Shown piece by piece: positions 11,039-23,467 of a stretch of DNA of 64,000 bases (positions within the stretch are counted from its first letter, which is position 1; the number at the start of each line of letters is the position of its first letter). Where the stretch lies: the NCBI GenBank assembly GCA_951230915.1, contig OX579638.1, forward strand, positions 5,846,696 to 5,910,695, given 5' to 3'. A model generated the notes under the pieces. The model saw only the letters and a program-made list of their open reading frames with translations, did not search any database and was not told the origin of the DNA. Position numbers and translations under genes: made by a program. The stretch is from Antitrichia curtipendula (lineage: Eukaryota > Streptophyta > Bryopsida > Hypnales > Leucodontaceae).

Positions 11039-11276
11039 CACTATAAGAAACCCGCGTCTTAGGTGGCCTTTCGTAATTTTTTCAAATGGATTTTAGGTGA
11101 CGTCAAAAAAAACAATTTGTGTTTTTTTTGTCAATAATGATGTCCAATATAACATTCAAATGTTATATTGGACATCATTATTGACAAAAAAAACACAAAT
11201 TGTTTTTTTTGACGTCACCTAAAATCCATTTGAAAAAATTACGAAAGGCCACCTAAGACGCGGGTTTCTTATAGTG
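11039..11276. mobile_element. CACTA-type hairpin element (238 bp, nearly perfect palindrome)
   Basis: The ends are CACTATAAGAAACCC and its exact complement GGGTTTCTTATAGTG, matching the CACTA (En/Spm) terminal consensus. The two 119-bp halves are complementary along essentially their whole length, meeting around AACATTCAAATGTT at about 11,157. TTCT flanks both sides (11,035-11,038 and 11,277-11,280), a possible target duplication, although CACTA elements usually make 3 bp. There is no coding capacity. It should extrude as a long hairpin and yield hairpin RNA if transcribed. Confidence 0.85.
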
Positions 11277-11429
11277 TTCTTTCAGTTTAATTGGTCCTTA
11301 GCCAATAAGACAATAGACTAAAAAACGATATTCTATATCGATTGGCCAAAGTCAAATTTGCATATATAAGAGTCTTGGATAGTGTTGACCTTATAACTTG
11401 ATAAATATTTGGGTTCTATTATCACGACA

Positions 11430-11686
11430 GCTCAAAACCCTCGAAATAGCAGATCCCCAGTTAATTTATGTTTCAAGGTTTCAAAAGCCTATGTACAAAC
11501 TTTTGTTCAAATAGGGGTAGTGGCTGACTTTTTAGTTAATTCTGTCAATGGAATGGCGATGTCAATATGGCCCCAAAAGGCACGAACTTTTGTAATAATA
11601 TTAGGTCTAGGTAATTGAACAATAATGGCCTAAATCTGTGGCAATTTCTTAATTAGAAACTATATGACCAGCAAATTTGCCAAATG
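11430..11686 (-). pseudogene. Ty3/gypsy RT fragment B, downstream half
   Basis: Minus-strand reading gives FGKFAGHIVSN, then after stops PRPNIITKVRAFWGHI, PLTELTKKSATTP and AFETLKHKLTGD. These align with the RT-connection region of the element at 1.3-2.2 kb (GKLLGHVVSKKG, VRGFLGHVSYY, PLTSLLKKLE, AFLQLKNKLAT). Several stops and shifts are present. It is the direct continuation of the fragment at 14,971-15,245, separated by the CACTA insertion. Confidence 0.75.
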
Positions 11687-11989
11687 CACTACAAGAAAGG
11701 GGGTACATATGTGACTGCAATATATGACTTCAAAATGACTGATACTAGTCATATCGGACAGTGTCGACTGCAGAATAACTTTGGGGCCTGGCAGTCATTG
11801 TGGACAAGTTGTTTATAAATGATTGGCTATTTTATTATTACCAACGAGTTTAGCTAGGGATGTTCATATGGATGAAGGTTCAGAAAACATCCAAGTGGTA
11901 AAGAAAAAAGAAGTCTAAGGAAATGACTCTTATGTTGCCAAGTGGCCAGTCATTATGAAGTCATCATGTAGTCATGAATGACCCCTTTT

Positions 11990-12495
11990 TTTAATCCTAT
12001 TTTGAAATCTAGGATTATATTTAGAAATCTAAGAAATGTGAATATTATTTTCTAAAATCTAGTATTATATTCTAAAATCTAAGAAATTTGAATGTGTTTT
12101 TTTGAATTCTAGGATTATATTCTGAAATCTAGGAAATGTGAATATTTTTCTTTTGAAATCTAGGATTGTATTCTAAAATCTAGGAAATATGAATATTATT
12201 TTCTGAAATCTAGGAAATGTGAATATTATTTTTTGAAACCTAGGATTATATTATGAAATCTAGGAAATTTGAATATTATTTTTTTGAATTCTAGGATTAT
12301 ATTCTGAAATCTAGGAAATGTGAATATTTTTCTTCTGAAATCTAGGATTGTAGTCTAAAATCTAGGAAATATGAATATTATTTTCTGAGATCTAGGATTA
12401 TATTCTGAAATCTAAGAAATGCGTATTATTTTCTGAAATCTAGGATTGTATTCTAAATCTAGGAAATGTGAATATTATTTTCTAAAATCTAAAAG
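11990..12495. repeat. Minisatellite inside the CACTA element
   Basis: Variant copies of GAAATCTAGGATTATATTCT and TAGGAAATGTGAATATTATT alternate for about 500 bp, a unit of roughly 40 bp with single-base variants and occasional half units. Next to it, 12,537-12,640 is a CATACACCATATACATCA-rich simple repeat. No coding role is apparent. Confidence 0.75.
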
Positions 12496-13059
12496 ATTTG
12501 AAATTGTGGTGGTGAAATGTGCAAAATCAGTACACCATATACCGGAGAGTCGGAGACCATACACCATACATCATACACCATATACATGACATCATACATC
12601 ATATACAAATACATGATACACAATACACTACATTTTGCACAGAATACAGTCGCACAGTCGCACAGATTACTCACTTTTGACTATGGCCTTCACAATGGAA
12701 TTGATTAAGTCCACATTGGAAGTTTAACAATGTTGTGAACAAAAACCAATGGATGAAATTTAGACATTGTAAAATTTATCAACCTAGCTCTATAAAAATT
12801 GGAATGAAAAATTGTTTTTCTATCTCTTAGAGGTGCTAAATGTCATCTAAATTTTAGTTTTGGGCCTTTTCATTGTCAATCTAACTTAATATTTTTAGCT
12901 TGTTTTGAAAAAAACATTAGTAAATAGTGAAGAAAAATCAAACGAAAAATTTCCAAGAGTGCATCATTTTAACCCCTACAGGAGCGAGGCCTTTTTTCTA
13001 CCAAAGAAACACTAAAAACTGCCATTTCTGTAGCAAAGAGTAAAAAAGAATTTAAAATG

Positions 13060-13160
13060 TTTTTTTTGACATCTAACTATAGGATCTTACACCCAACAAG
13101 TATAAAAAAGTGTGGAAAAAATTTCAAAATTTTTGACCGCATAGATTGCAAGATATTTCC
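13060..13160 (-). repeat. Copy of a dispersed ~100-bp AT-rich repeat
   Basis: Read on the minus strand it runs from AATATCTTGCAATCTATGC and GGTCAAAAATTTTGAAATTT to TAAGATCCTATAGTTAGATG. Related copies, by eye, lie at 18,295-18,395 (+), 19,300-19,400 (-), 36,292-36,385 (+), 45,885-45,980 (+), 56,490-56,600 (-) and, more weakly, 40,795-40,900 (+). Confidence 0.6.
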
Positions 13161-14449
13161 ATTTAAAGTGGAAAAAACAAAATTTGCAACACATTGCGGA
13201 ACTAGATTTTTTTACTTTGAACATTTTTAACTTAAAAATTTTGCACTACAGAGTTTAGAGCTTTAAATTTTTATAATGGAGAATTGAGTTGAGAGTCTAG
13301 GAAAAAAAATTAAAATTAAAAAAATTGAATTTTCATTCTTAAGAAAATTGTTAAGTAGAAGTAGGTACAAAATAAAAATAAAATCTAAAATATTAATATA
13401 TTTTAGATGGAATTAAAATGCACTAATCCCAATGGTGAGATTGTTCTTGCAAGTATACTCAACCATGCAAATTTTTATTTTGAAGAATTGCAACATTCAA
13501 AAATGAATCCTACAAGTTATTTTTTTCAAGAAAGTGCTCTAACTGCTCGAAAAATCACAATGTTCATAACTTTCTCATAACAATCCAAATGAAATGAATA
13601 AAAGCTTTCCAGATACACAAAAATATAATCTATGAGGAAATTTTTTTTTTTTAAATTCAAATTTTTGCAAATTTGTTTTTACTGCCCTCCGTCCCCTGTT
13701 TTGAGCTTATATGGTCATAATTTTTGTTCATGGGCACCAATTGTGAGAAACATTATTTTTCTAGAAAGCTAATCAACTTTTCTATCTTCAAGAAAAGTTT
13801 CAAAAAATCAGGACAAACTTTCAGCCCATAGGTACTTGCTTGAAATCCCATTTGTCCTCCAAAGGAACAATGGTCCTTTAGGGGTTAATTTGAATGGAAA
13901 ATAATAGGAAAAATTTTAAATTTTAAAAATAAAATGAAACAAGTAGGGTTCATGAATGAAAAGATGTAGTGAAAAAACCTAGTGACAGAGAATAAAAAAT
14001 AGGGATAAGAATTACGCTTTTGGGTTTTGGAGGTACGTACATTTTTCTTCTATATTTTAGTCATTTAAAAGACCTAATTAAACTAAAGATGAAGTAAAAT
14101 TCCATACTCAATGCAAATTCAAGGAAGAATAAAAAATAACATAAGGCCTAAATATAGAAGTCCAAGTCAAAAAACAAATACTACAAGAACAATTCGTGAA
14201 TTTCCAAAAATACTTCTACAATTTTTGTCTTAAATGGAAGAGAAAGCTCATACCACAGTAAAAGAAAAGTACATTAAAAGAAATAAAGCACCCTGTCTTT
14301 AAAGAAATGCCCAATTTCTTTATCAAGTCATGCTAAAGTCATTAGAAAGTGAATCTGTAGTCACAAACAAGTGATTCGCAGTGACAATGTATGACTCCTT
14401 GTTACTTTGGCACGACTGTGGACTTTCCATTGGATGTTTGACGGCGTTT

Positions 14450-14775
14450 CATTACAAAAAATATGAGGCCTCCGGAAGGCCGTTAAGCCTGGACCCCATA
14501 GTGATACTACGGAGTTTTTTTTCAAAAAAGAAAATTCAGAAACTGAAATTCTGACGTGGTCGAAGTTCCACGCCAGCGCTGACGTCAGCGCCACATCAGC
14601 GTGACGTCACTTTTCAATTTTTTTTTTCGGAGAAAAAAAAAAAAAAAAAAAAAAAGTTATTTTTTTTCAAAAAAAAAAAGATTTTTTTTTTTTTTTTTTT
14701 TTTTCCGTAATATCACCCGCGGGTCCCGAAAATCAGCACTCACGGCCTTGTTGAGGCCTCATATTTTTTGTAATG
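14450..14775. mobile_element. MITE-like inverted-repeat element nested in the CACTA element
   Basis: A perfect terminal inverted repeat of 22 bp begins CATTACAAAAAATATGAGGC. Similarity continues for about 60 bp as GGCCGT and GTGATA(C/T)TACGG blocks. The core holds long A and T tracts (14,630-14,705) and a short GC-rich palindromic patch (ACGTCAGCGCCACATCAGC). No coding capacity and no convincing target duplication are seen. Confidence 0.65.
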
Positions 14776-14970
14776 TGGACAAACTTTAGAGGATGAAACC
14801 GTAGCATTTTAAAATTGCTCGTCCCGCAGTCATGCCCGTGACTCCCAAATGACTTGGAAGCAATGGAGCCAGAAAATCTGGTGCAATTAGGGAGCCGCAG
14901 TCATTGTTTAGTCGCATCGAACACGCAATCATGTTTGTGCAGTCACATATGTACCCACTTTCTTGTAGTG

Positions 14971-15245
14971 ATGGTACAACAAATTGAGATTTACCGGCAC
15001 TAATAGAATTTCTGGATTTTTCACATTGTATAAAATATTTTTCCAAATACTTTGCATGTTTTTCCTTAGAACTATATACACAAAAATTGTCCAAGAATAT
15101 TTCTGTAAATTTCCTTGGATACATTTGAAATGCAATTGTCATTAATCTTTGGAATGTGATAGGAGCATTACACAATTTAAAAGGCATTTTAGTATGGGCA
15201 AAAATTCCCCAATTGGTTGTGAAGGCGGTTAAATAGTCAAAAATC
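14971..15245 (-). pseudogene. Ty3/gypsy RT fragment B, upstream half
   Basis: The minus-strand frame reads FDYLTAFTTNWGIFAHTKM, MPFKLCNAPITFQRLMTIAF and FTEIFLDNFCVYSSKEKHA, the RT palm with the catalytic box degraded to FLDN (normally xxDD). It ends SQFVVP at the CACTA insertion. Across the insertion the codons continue as FGKFAGH, matching the QFVEPYGKLLGH of the element at 1.3-2.2 kb. The upstream end near 15,245 dissolves into unrelated sequence. Confidence 0.85.
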
Positions 15246-18200
15246 AATTGATAAAGTATTCAGAATTTACAGCACTCGACTATTAGATTCGCAAAAAGAA
15301 CAAACAAAAGAAATGCCAATCCTTGGCAATTACAGAAATAAATGACAAAGCCAATCACTAGCAAAATACATACACAAGAAGTAAACAAGGCATGTCTATG
15401 GCTACAAAAAAATATAGACGAATAGATAAGATTTGTATCAAAAAAAGACACAAGTACATTTGACAAGGCAAGCAATCACTGCAAACGCTTGAGAGAGAAG
15501 AAGAGAGAAAATCAAAGTCTAATTGTCCTTATACTTCTTGGTGTAACTAATTGGAGATTGATTGCCTTGTCCACTTGTCTTAAATAACTGTAACTCTCTT
15601 AACTAGCTATCTACTAGTCTTTTCTACATTTGCATGTCTATTTGACGTGATTGGCACTCTAATTAGCTTAGGATTAACTATAAACTGGTCCATTAGTCTT
15701 TTACTTCCAAAAATTTTGAAATTAATCCAAAAAGTGTGTCCACAATATTCTTTGGCTATACATTTGTAATTCTACTTAAAAGATAGAGTTCTTTTTGAAA
15801 TATTGATTAGCAATTTAAAAAGTAAATTTACAAGCATAGAGTGTTGATTTTTTTATTTTAGGATGACATATAAAAGAAATATTCACCATGATGTTTGGTT
15901 TTATAATATAAACTTAGAGAGATTCAGAGTTATTTAAGCATTAATTGCATTTGATATGAATTGTTTTACTATTTATTTTTTTAAATTTGAAATAAATTGA
16001 AACTTTTACAACTAGTATAAGACATGAAATCACACCTCTAAAATATAATATCCAAAATCACATTCATAGGTACTTGGGGTGATTGTGAGGAACACTAGTC
16101 CTATTTTTTGTCCCCTTGGCCTTGGACAAGTGGTTCTTTGCTTATAACTTTTGTGTTGCATGTTAGTTTTATATGAAATTTGAAATGACGGAACATGTGG
16201 TAGTTGTAGACATTAAATAAATTTTATTTAAAAAAAATTATTTTACTATTCTTAAACAACCCTCCAATTTGATGTCTATCTTGGCCATTTTGGAGGGAGG
16301 GTGGGTAGTACTATTTTTTATCCAAAATAGAAGTTTGAAGCTCAAAATTGGGATACAAGTATTTCTATTAAAGTTACAGAAGTCCACAAAGAGATTTTTT
16401 GAAAATATTAAATTGTCCACCTTCCACAGATGCTCAAAGTGTGCAAGTGCGAAGAATAAATTTTTTTCCAAAGATGAAAATGGTTGAGAAGGAGCATCTT
16501 TGAGTTAGAAAAAATGGCTTGATTTATTGAATTTAATTGAATTTTTCTAAAAATCAAGCATTGAAGTGCCCATTTTCTTGGTATTTTCCATCATGCTTTT
16601 TTGTGCTAAACTTTTAGAGATAAATTTTTCTAGGTTTGAATTATTATAGGTGTACTGTTTTCAATGCTTCTCAAATTATCCATATTTTTTGTCATTTAAA
16701 ATAAATTTAATTTAAAAGTCACTATAGTCATTGAAATAGGCCGCTTTTAATAATAAATGGCAAGTGTTTTTGCAATGATCCAGACTTGCAAAATGAAGTT
16801 TGAAAAAATAACTACGTTCTACTACTATCCATGCTACTAGTGACATCAATTGAAGATTGAAAATTTTGGGACCTTGTTTTTGGCGTGGAAGACCTTGGAG
16901 TCAGAAATTAGGTCTTCCTATAGTAGAACGGATGTGGGGACCTAGAAAGGTGCTTATCAAAATAGGTTGCCTTCCCATGGAAAATAAGCATGTAGCTGGA
17001 AATAAACAATGAACTAAAGCAAACATAAAGTCAAAGTTACAATAGTCATAGAGGTAAGTTGATTATATGCATCAATGGGTAAGTAGCTTCCATTAGAAAT
17101 GATCATTGTTGAAAGTTAAATTTTCATTTTTAACCAAATGTCGTCGTCATGTACAATAGTTCTTCAAAATTCTAAATAACAACTTTCAAAAGGTATGTCA
17201 AATTTTTGTAAATGTCATATTACAATTCTTTCCATTCTATGTAGGCATCTTGATAAATTTACACTAAAAAATTCACAAATTTTTGTATTTCATTGAATGG
17301 ATTGATGTTAGCTTAAAAACCTTTGATCAAGCCTTTGATTCATTCTATTTTGATTAACCCATAATCCTCAATGTCCCAAGTGTCTACTTAGGGGACAATT
17401 GAAGGTTTGATTTAGAACCTTATGATCTCAGTTTTTGACATGTTTTTTAATTTTTTTAAAATAAAAAAATACATTAGGTCTTTAGGAACATAATTTTTAC
17501 TTGGATCAATGCTCAAGAGTAGAAGTTATGCTCCACAAAGCTTAAAATACTCAAGCTCTGGTAGCAAGACAAATTCACAAAAATTTGAAATAATTTCATT
17601 TGGAGTAGTATTGTGAAAATTATTGAGCATCTTGTTTGGTGGGCAATCATATCATCTTCTTGTGAAAATAATGTACTGGATCTATATTTGACTTAAGGGC
17701 TCACTACATGTAGAGTTTGTATATTGCCTATAGTGTTAGCATTTTAGATAACAATAGGATTAATAAATAAAAAAATATTCTCCTAGCTAGTGGTGGCCTT
17801 AAATGAGTATAAATAAATATTATGCAAATTGGTGGATTTGTAATTGAAAGGAGAGTTTTATTTATTCAATATTTTACTACCCTTTTTAGAATAGGGTATG
17901 TTTGTTTGAATTTTTATTTTTCCAACCCCCCCTAATAGAAAAGAAAATAAACACTAACCTCTTAAACTACGACTTCATTGTCATTGTTAAATTCAGTATG
18001 TATTCCAAAAACATGGTGGCAATTTTATTACAATCCTAAGCCATTCATCAGTTTGTATTCTCAACCTTTGAGCAATCAATGATTACAATATTGTGCATTC
18101 TATGTATAAGATTGGCTCTAGCCAAAGTTGTTGATTTTGAAAAAAAAAATTCACAAATTCTCAATTCCATTCTTCAACATAATTTTTTTTTAAATTCAAA

Positions 18201-21200
18201 ATCTATTGAAAAAGTTTCTAATTAAAAGGATTCAGAGTCTTATAATCTAGTGTAGTAAGATGCACAAAAACTTCTTTTCTTTACTGTAAATGCAAATATC
18301 TTTCAATCTACTTGATTAAACTTTTTTGAAATGTCTTCCACCTTTTTCATACAAGCAGAATATAAGATTCTACACTTGGATATCAAATGTTTTGAAAAAA
18401 TTTCTAAGTGTGTGTTTTTTGACCAAAAAAATAGCCTTAGGTTAAGGAATAAGAACGTGGGATATTTCTATCTAAAACTAATCTAAAATTTACAACGTTG
18501 AATGTTTGTAATTTTAAAGCATAACATATTCACTTATAAATTTAAACCTTTAGTTGGACATCACTAGTAGCAAGGATAATAGTGAAGCCCTATTTCATTT
18601 TTATTCAAATATAAACAAAACAACACCCCACAATAACTCTTTGACTCTTAAAGGTCTAATTTATTTTCATTCATTTATCCTTATCAAAGTAATGCAATTA
18701 TGAGGGAAAAGATAGTCCAATTATTTAAAGCAATAGTCTTTGTTGCACTTGTGTACCTTCATTTTCATGACCTTCAATTGTATGACATCATGATTCTATT
18801 GAATTGATGCCCATATTGTAGCTTCATTTCATGACTTTAATTGAAGCTTCATTTTATGACTTTAGTCATGTGGTCTCAAACTTCCATGGACAAATCATTG
18901 CTATTTAGTTGTTTCTTCAAACTTAGTGCACCCTATATTCATCAATTCAAGAAATATTCCATTTAGCAAAACAAGTTTGAAAGCATTCATACAATGCTAT
19001 AAACATTCAACATTTTTGAATAAAATCTAGGGTTCTATTGCTCTCTATACTACCACTAGGGACACCCTACGAAAGGTTTAAATTCTAGTTGAAACTGTTA
19101 CAATTTGAAAATAATTGTGCATTACTTAAAATTTTAAACATTTTTGGAAAAAAAGAATATAATCTCAACCAATAATTATTTTTGGAAAAAAAGACCTTCA
19201 CAACCTTAATTTTTTAAGTCCCATAGCCATTTTCTCATCAAAACACATTCAAAATTGGCATTTTCAATGCAAAAAGCAAAATTTCTAAACATTTTTTTGT
19301 TGCATATCCAACCATAGAATCTTCTACTAGATTTGTATAAACGTGTTTGGAAGAAAATTCGGAATCTTTACATAAAAAGATTAAAGATATTTACAATTAT
19401 AATATTAAATTTTATTTTTTTGCACCTTCTAACATTATAATAGAAGACTTTAATCCTCTTAGCTTAAAATTCATACATTAAAAAATTTGTATTAAAGTAT
19501 TTCATGTTCAAGAACTGAGTTGAAAAATTAAGAAATAAATTCAAAAATAAAAACTTGATTTCCATCCTTCAAAAAATTCTTAAGTGGAAGTAGATACTAG
19601 AAAGAAAGAAAAATTAAATCAATAATAGTTTTAAAATGAAGTTTCTAAAGCATACTAATCCCAATGGTGACATTGTCTTAACAAGCAAATTAAACCTTGT
19701 GTAACTTCTTTACCTGAAAATTGAGTTTAAAAATGGATTTGGTATGTTTACTTATTTTCCCACAAAGATGTCATGAATTCATGATTGCCTAAAAATCAAT
19801 ATGTTCCATAACTTTCACAATACTACTTTCTATGTTAAATTATCCCTATTCTACCTACAATTCTAAATGTTCTAGTAAAGGCATATTTCAATGTTTTGAC
19901 TTTTATAAATCAATTATAGTGAAATAAAAAAAACTAAAAATTGTTTATTTTTGAGAATTTAATGGTGATGAGATTTTACCAAAAAAATGAACTTGAAACC
20001 ATCTTCAATGTTTAGAAGTTTGGGCCATGGAGCCCTTTTGGGGCCTATTTGCACAAATGTGGAGGACATAAAATAATGTATTTTTTTATGCCCTTTATAT
20101 AGAATATGCCGCACTAGTGTGAAAGTAGACTACCAAATTTTTAGCTCTAGTATATTAAACTTTGGTATTCTCCAATACTAAAAACAACACCCCCCTTTCC
20201 AAAAAAAATGTGGCAAATAAGAGAAAGTTAAATCTAAATCTAAAATATTTTTTAATTTTTTTTGAAAAATAAGGGATACAATTACAATCAAAAAATATAG
20301 AAATAGATTTTTAATTTTATGGCATTGGATTTTAAATTCAAAAGTCATAGCTTGGATAAAAACCTATTTGGCAAAATGCTACCAAAATTGTTTGGTCTTT
20401 TTTGCAATTACTCTTCAAATGAAATGAATCAATCCTTTTATATATAAAAATTTAATCTTCAAGATATAAACAAAATTTAAATTTATTTCAAGTCTTTGTG
20501 ATTTTTTTATTGCCTAAGCTTGATTATTTTGGGCTTTGAAGGGCATAGTTTTTGGTCACGAGCATCAATTTAAATGAAAATTATATTCTCCAAAAATAAT
20601 ATATTTTCCTATTTTTAAAAGAATTAAAAAAATCATGCCAAAAATCGAGATCGTTGGGTTCAAAACAAAACCTTCAATTGTCCTCCAAGGAGACACTTGG
20701 GACTTTAGGGATTATGAAGTTAATCAAAATATAATTTATTAATCATAGTTTTTTGAACAAGCATCAATCCATCCAATATAATAAATAATTAGTGAATTTT
20801 TTAGTGTAGAATATACTAAGATGCTTGCATTGAGATGGATATTGAAAAAATTGTATTGTATCTTTTTTAATAATTACATTTTGTTTAGAATTGTAAAGAA
20901 TCTATTATACATGACGTAGAATTTTATTGAAAAGAAAATTTTAACTTTCAATAATTATCGCTTCTAATCAAAGTTGCTTTATCCAACATCACATGTAATC
21001 AACTGACCTCCATAACCATTGTGGAATTGACTTTGTGCTCTATTTGCATTCATTGTTGTAATATATGTTTGTTTTTCATATAAACGGGACCTATTCTAAG
21101 AATCACTCATGAGAACAGCACTCTTTTATTTTACTAACAAAGTCTTTTGATTTGGAAACAGGTTAGTGAACCTTATAAATGCCAGGTGGACCCCATCAAC

Positions 21201-22905
21201 TCTTATATTTTTTCAAATCCAAATTCCAATCCATACTTTATGACTTTTATTTTATAAATTAATTTAATCCCAAAGGCTTCCATTGATTCCTTCAAATTGC
21301 TTTTCACCTCCTTCAATTGAAAAGACATTAAATTCTCTATAAATCTAAATCCCATGATTTTTCTTGACTCATACTGCAAAGGAACCTCACTCTCATTGCC
21401 TAATACTAATCCCAATGCAACCATGGAAAAAATTCTAAGTTTTAAGATAAATATCTTACAATCAATGATTTTTTCACTTTGAAATTTTAACACAATATAC
21501 TTCAATGAACTAGTTATACGATTTTGTAATTGAATTAAAATAATTGATCAAAATTAAATGCGTTTTAAGTTGTCAAATATAAGGTCCACCTCTTAGTGTT
21601 TTTAAAGCGGATCCCATATATGTTAATTTCTAGAAGTCAATGTTTTCAAATTTTGTAGAATTTAACATTCCTTGACAAATTTGTAGCCATACTCTAAAAC
21701 ATACAAATTGGAAGTTTATGGTATGGTATGAGATGCCATATTTTGATTCTAAGGAAGAGGGCTAAATGTTGTATAATATGGCTTAAACTAGATGTGTAAG
21801 AAAAATGTTAGAGCTGCTAAGTAGGATGTTTCTCCTACATGATTTAAAGATAGGGGAGTATGGATTTGAGACCAAAAAATAAGGATAAGTTACTATTGAA
21901 GACTGGATCTCCAAACTGTAGGCATCTAGTAGTTTTCCATTGTAGTCAACCCTCCGATTTGCCCTCTAATCTGCTCTCCTACTTCTAGTGCATATTATCA
22001 AGCTTTGCAAGCTTGGAGGTCTTAGACTTTTGATTGGAGGAGTGCAAAATTAGGTATAATCCAAAAGTTGATCGCTATTGTTCCTATGTTTTGTCTAGGG
22101 AAGGGCATGATAATGCTTAACTAGGTAGATGTTCTCCCATAAAGTATGTTGATGCTAATTAAACTAGAATATTCTGTATATTTGTAGGAAGTTAAGTTTT
22201 TGGTCCAACATCCAAAGGAGATGACGTTATAAACTGTCTAGCTTCCAACCCCTTTCCAATAGTTGGACATCCAGACCCACAATGGCTACCGGCCTTAAGT
22301 ACACTAGTAGAAAACATGCTATCAATAACTAACTTTTATGACTATGTAACTAGTTATGTATGATACTTATGACAAAAGAATGATTGATGCTGGGTTTTAG
22401 GCTTTGAGACATAGGGACAAGTCATATCTGGCAAGGTAGTCATTGATTTTTTTTCATTAAAAGGTGGTTGACAAAGTTCATCAATGTATGATTGTAGGGA
22501 CAACTGATTTGGCAAGCGTTGTTGACGTGGTATGGAGAATTTCTACCGGTTGGTTCTTGGAACCCATATTTAACTAATTATGGACAATTACACCAAATAT
22601 GGACAAATTCATATTGCATATTTACCTAAAAAACGAAAAGACCGTGATTAAAATGATGGAAAAGTGTGGGCGGCCCACCTACATATTGTTGAGCTTGTCT
22701 AACAAAATGGATTCATCATGAAGGAGAATTTGCATCGAAGAGAAATAGACATTGTAAAATGATTCAGTGGCAACGTGAACTTGTAATCCAAGAAGAGTAT
22801 CTTATAACCGTGGATCCAAAACCAAGGCGGATCTCCAATAGAAATCCTAAAATATGAATCCTATCACCTCCAGATCCAAAACAGATAACACCCCGAGCCC
22901 CTCAA
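15246..22905. other. Long AT-rich region without a recognised gene
   Basis: About 7.7 kb of low-GC DNA rich in homopolymer runs. The short open frames (for example 16,238-16,487 on both strands and 21,203-21,505 on the minus strand) have low-complexity, biased products and no motif I recognise. Copies of the dispersed AT-rich repeat lie at 18,295-18,395 and 19,300-19,400. Another recurring phrase, about 40 bp around TTGTCCTCCAAgGaaaCA followed by CTTTAGGG, occurs at about 20,680-20,720 and 13,855-13,890. Confidence 0.6.
18295..18395 (+). repeat. Copy of the dispersed ~100-bp AT-rich repeat
   Basis: It begins AATATCTTTCAATCTACTTG and ends near ATAAGATTCTACACTTGGAT, matching the copies listed at 13,060-13,160. 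It lies outside any transposon I can define. Confidence 0.5.
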
Positions 22906-23467
22906 CATGTATAGGCTGGCAGCCGATAAGAGAGTCCAGAGCAACATGTGCAGTCAAATGCAAACAGTCAAATGAAAATCAGAGCCGAAAAAGTCACCGT
23001 TCCGTGAGTGCCATATAAAGAAACAGTTGGAAAAAAGTCCACGGAGGAGTTTATATATATTGAAAACCCAATCATACACATCCGATGCAAATTCAATACC
23101 AGAAGAGCAGAAGATACTCGACGACTAGAAATATCGTATCCACTAGTACGCTAATCATATAGGCTAACTGTTTCGGCGGCCGAGGGAATGGATAAAAGAA
23201 AATGGAAAATGTCAGGGATACCGAGCATGAAGACATGAAGCTACTTTATTCCTAACTGGAACCGAGACTAAGTGATGACAACAGACGAACAGATCCCAAC
23301 GTGGTAACCAAACAGAGCGTCCGAAACGCAGGAGTGTCCGGCGTATCGGCTGGTAGTCGACACCAGGATATCAGTGCTGGATCCAATCACCGGAAGCTGG
23401 AAGTGAACGCAATGAACAGCACGTGTCCTATCGGCTGGCAGCTGACATATCCGGTAGCTTGAAGACG

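Larger units (their letters stand above)
11687..14970. mobile_element. Non-autonomous CACTA element, 3,284 bp, with ATG target duplication
   Basis: The left end is CACTACAAGAAAGGGGGTAC and the right end is the inverted GTACCCACTTTCTTGTAGTG. Homology continues inward (ATATGTGACTGC on both sides). ATG flanks each end (11,684-11,686 and 14,971-14,973), the 3-bp duplication typical of CACTA transposons. Further GTGACTGC/ATGACT motifs near both ends look like subterminal transposase-binding repeats. I find no transposase gene. The interior holds a minisatellite (11,990-12,495), a copy of a dispersed AT-rich repeat (about 13,060-13,160) and a nested inverted-repeat element (14,450-14,775). It is inserted in a Ty3 RT fragment whose frame closes exactly when the element and one ATG are removed. 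Confidence 0.9.

Noticed and set aside
12489..12708. Overlapping open frames around the CATACACCATATACATC repeat
   Set aside because: Simple repeat on both strands, Tyr/Met/His-biased products, inside a non-autonomous CACTA element.
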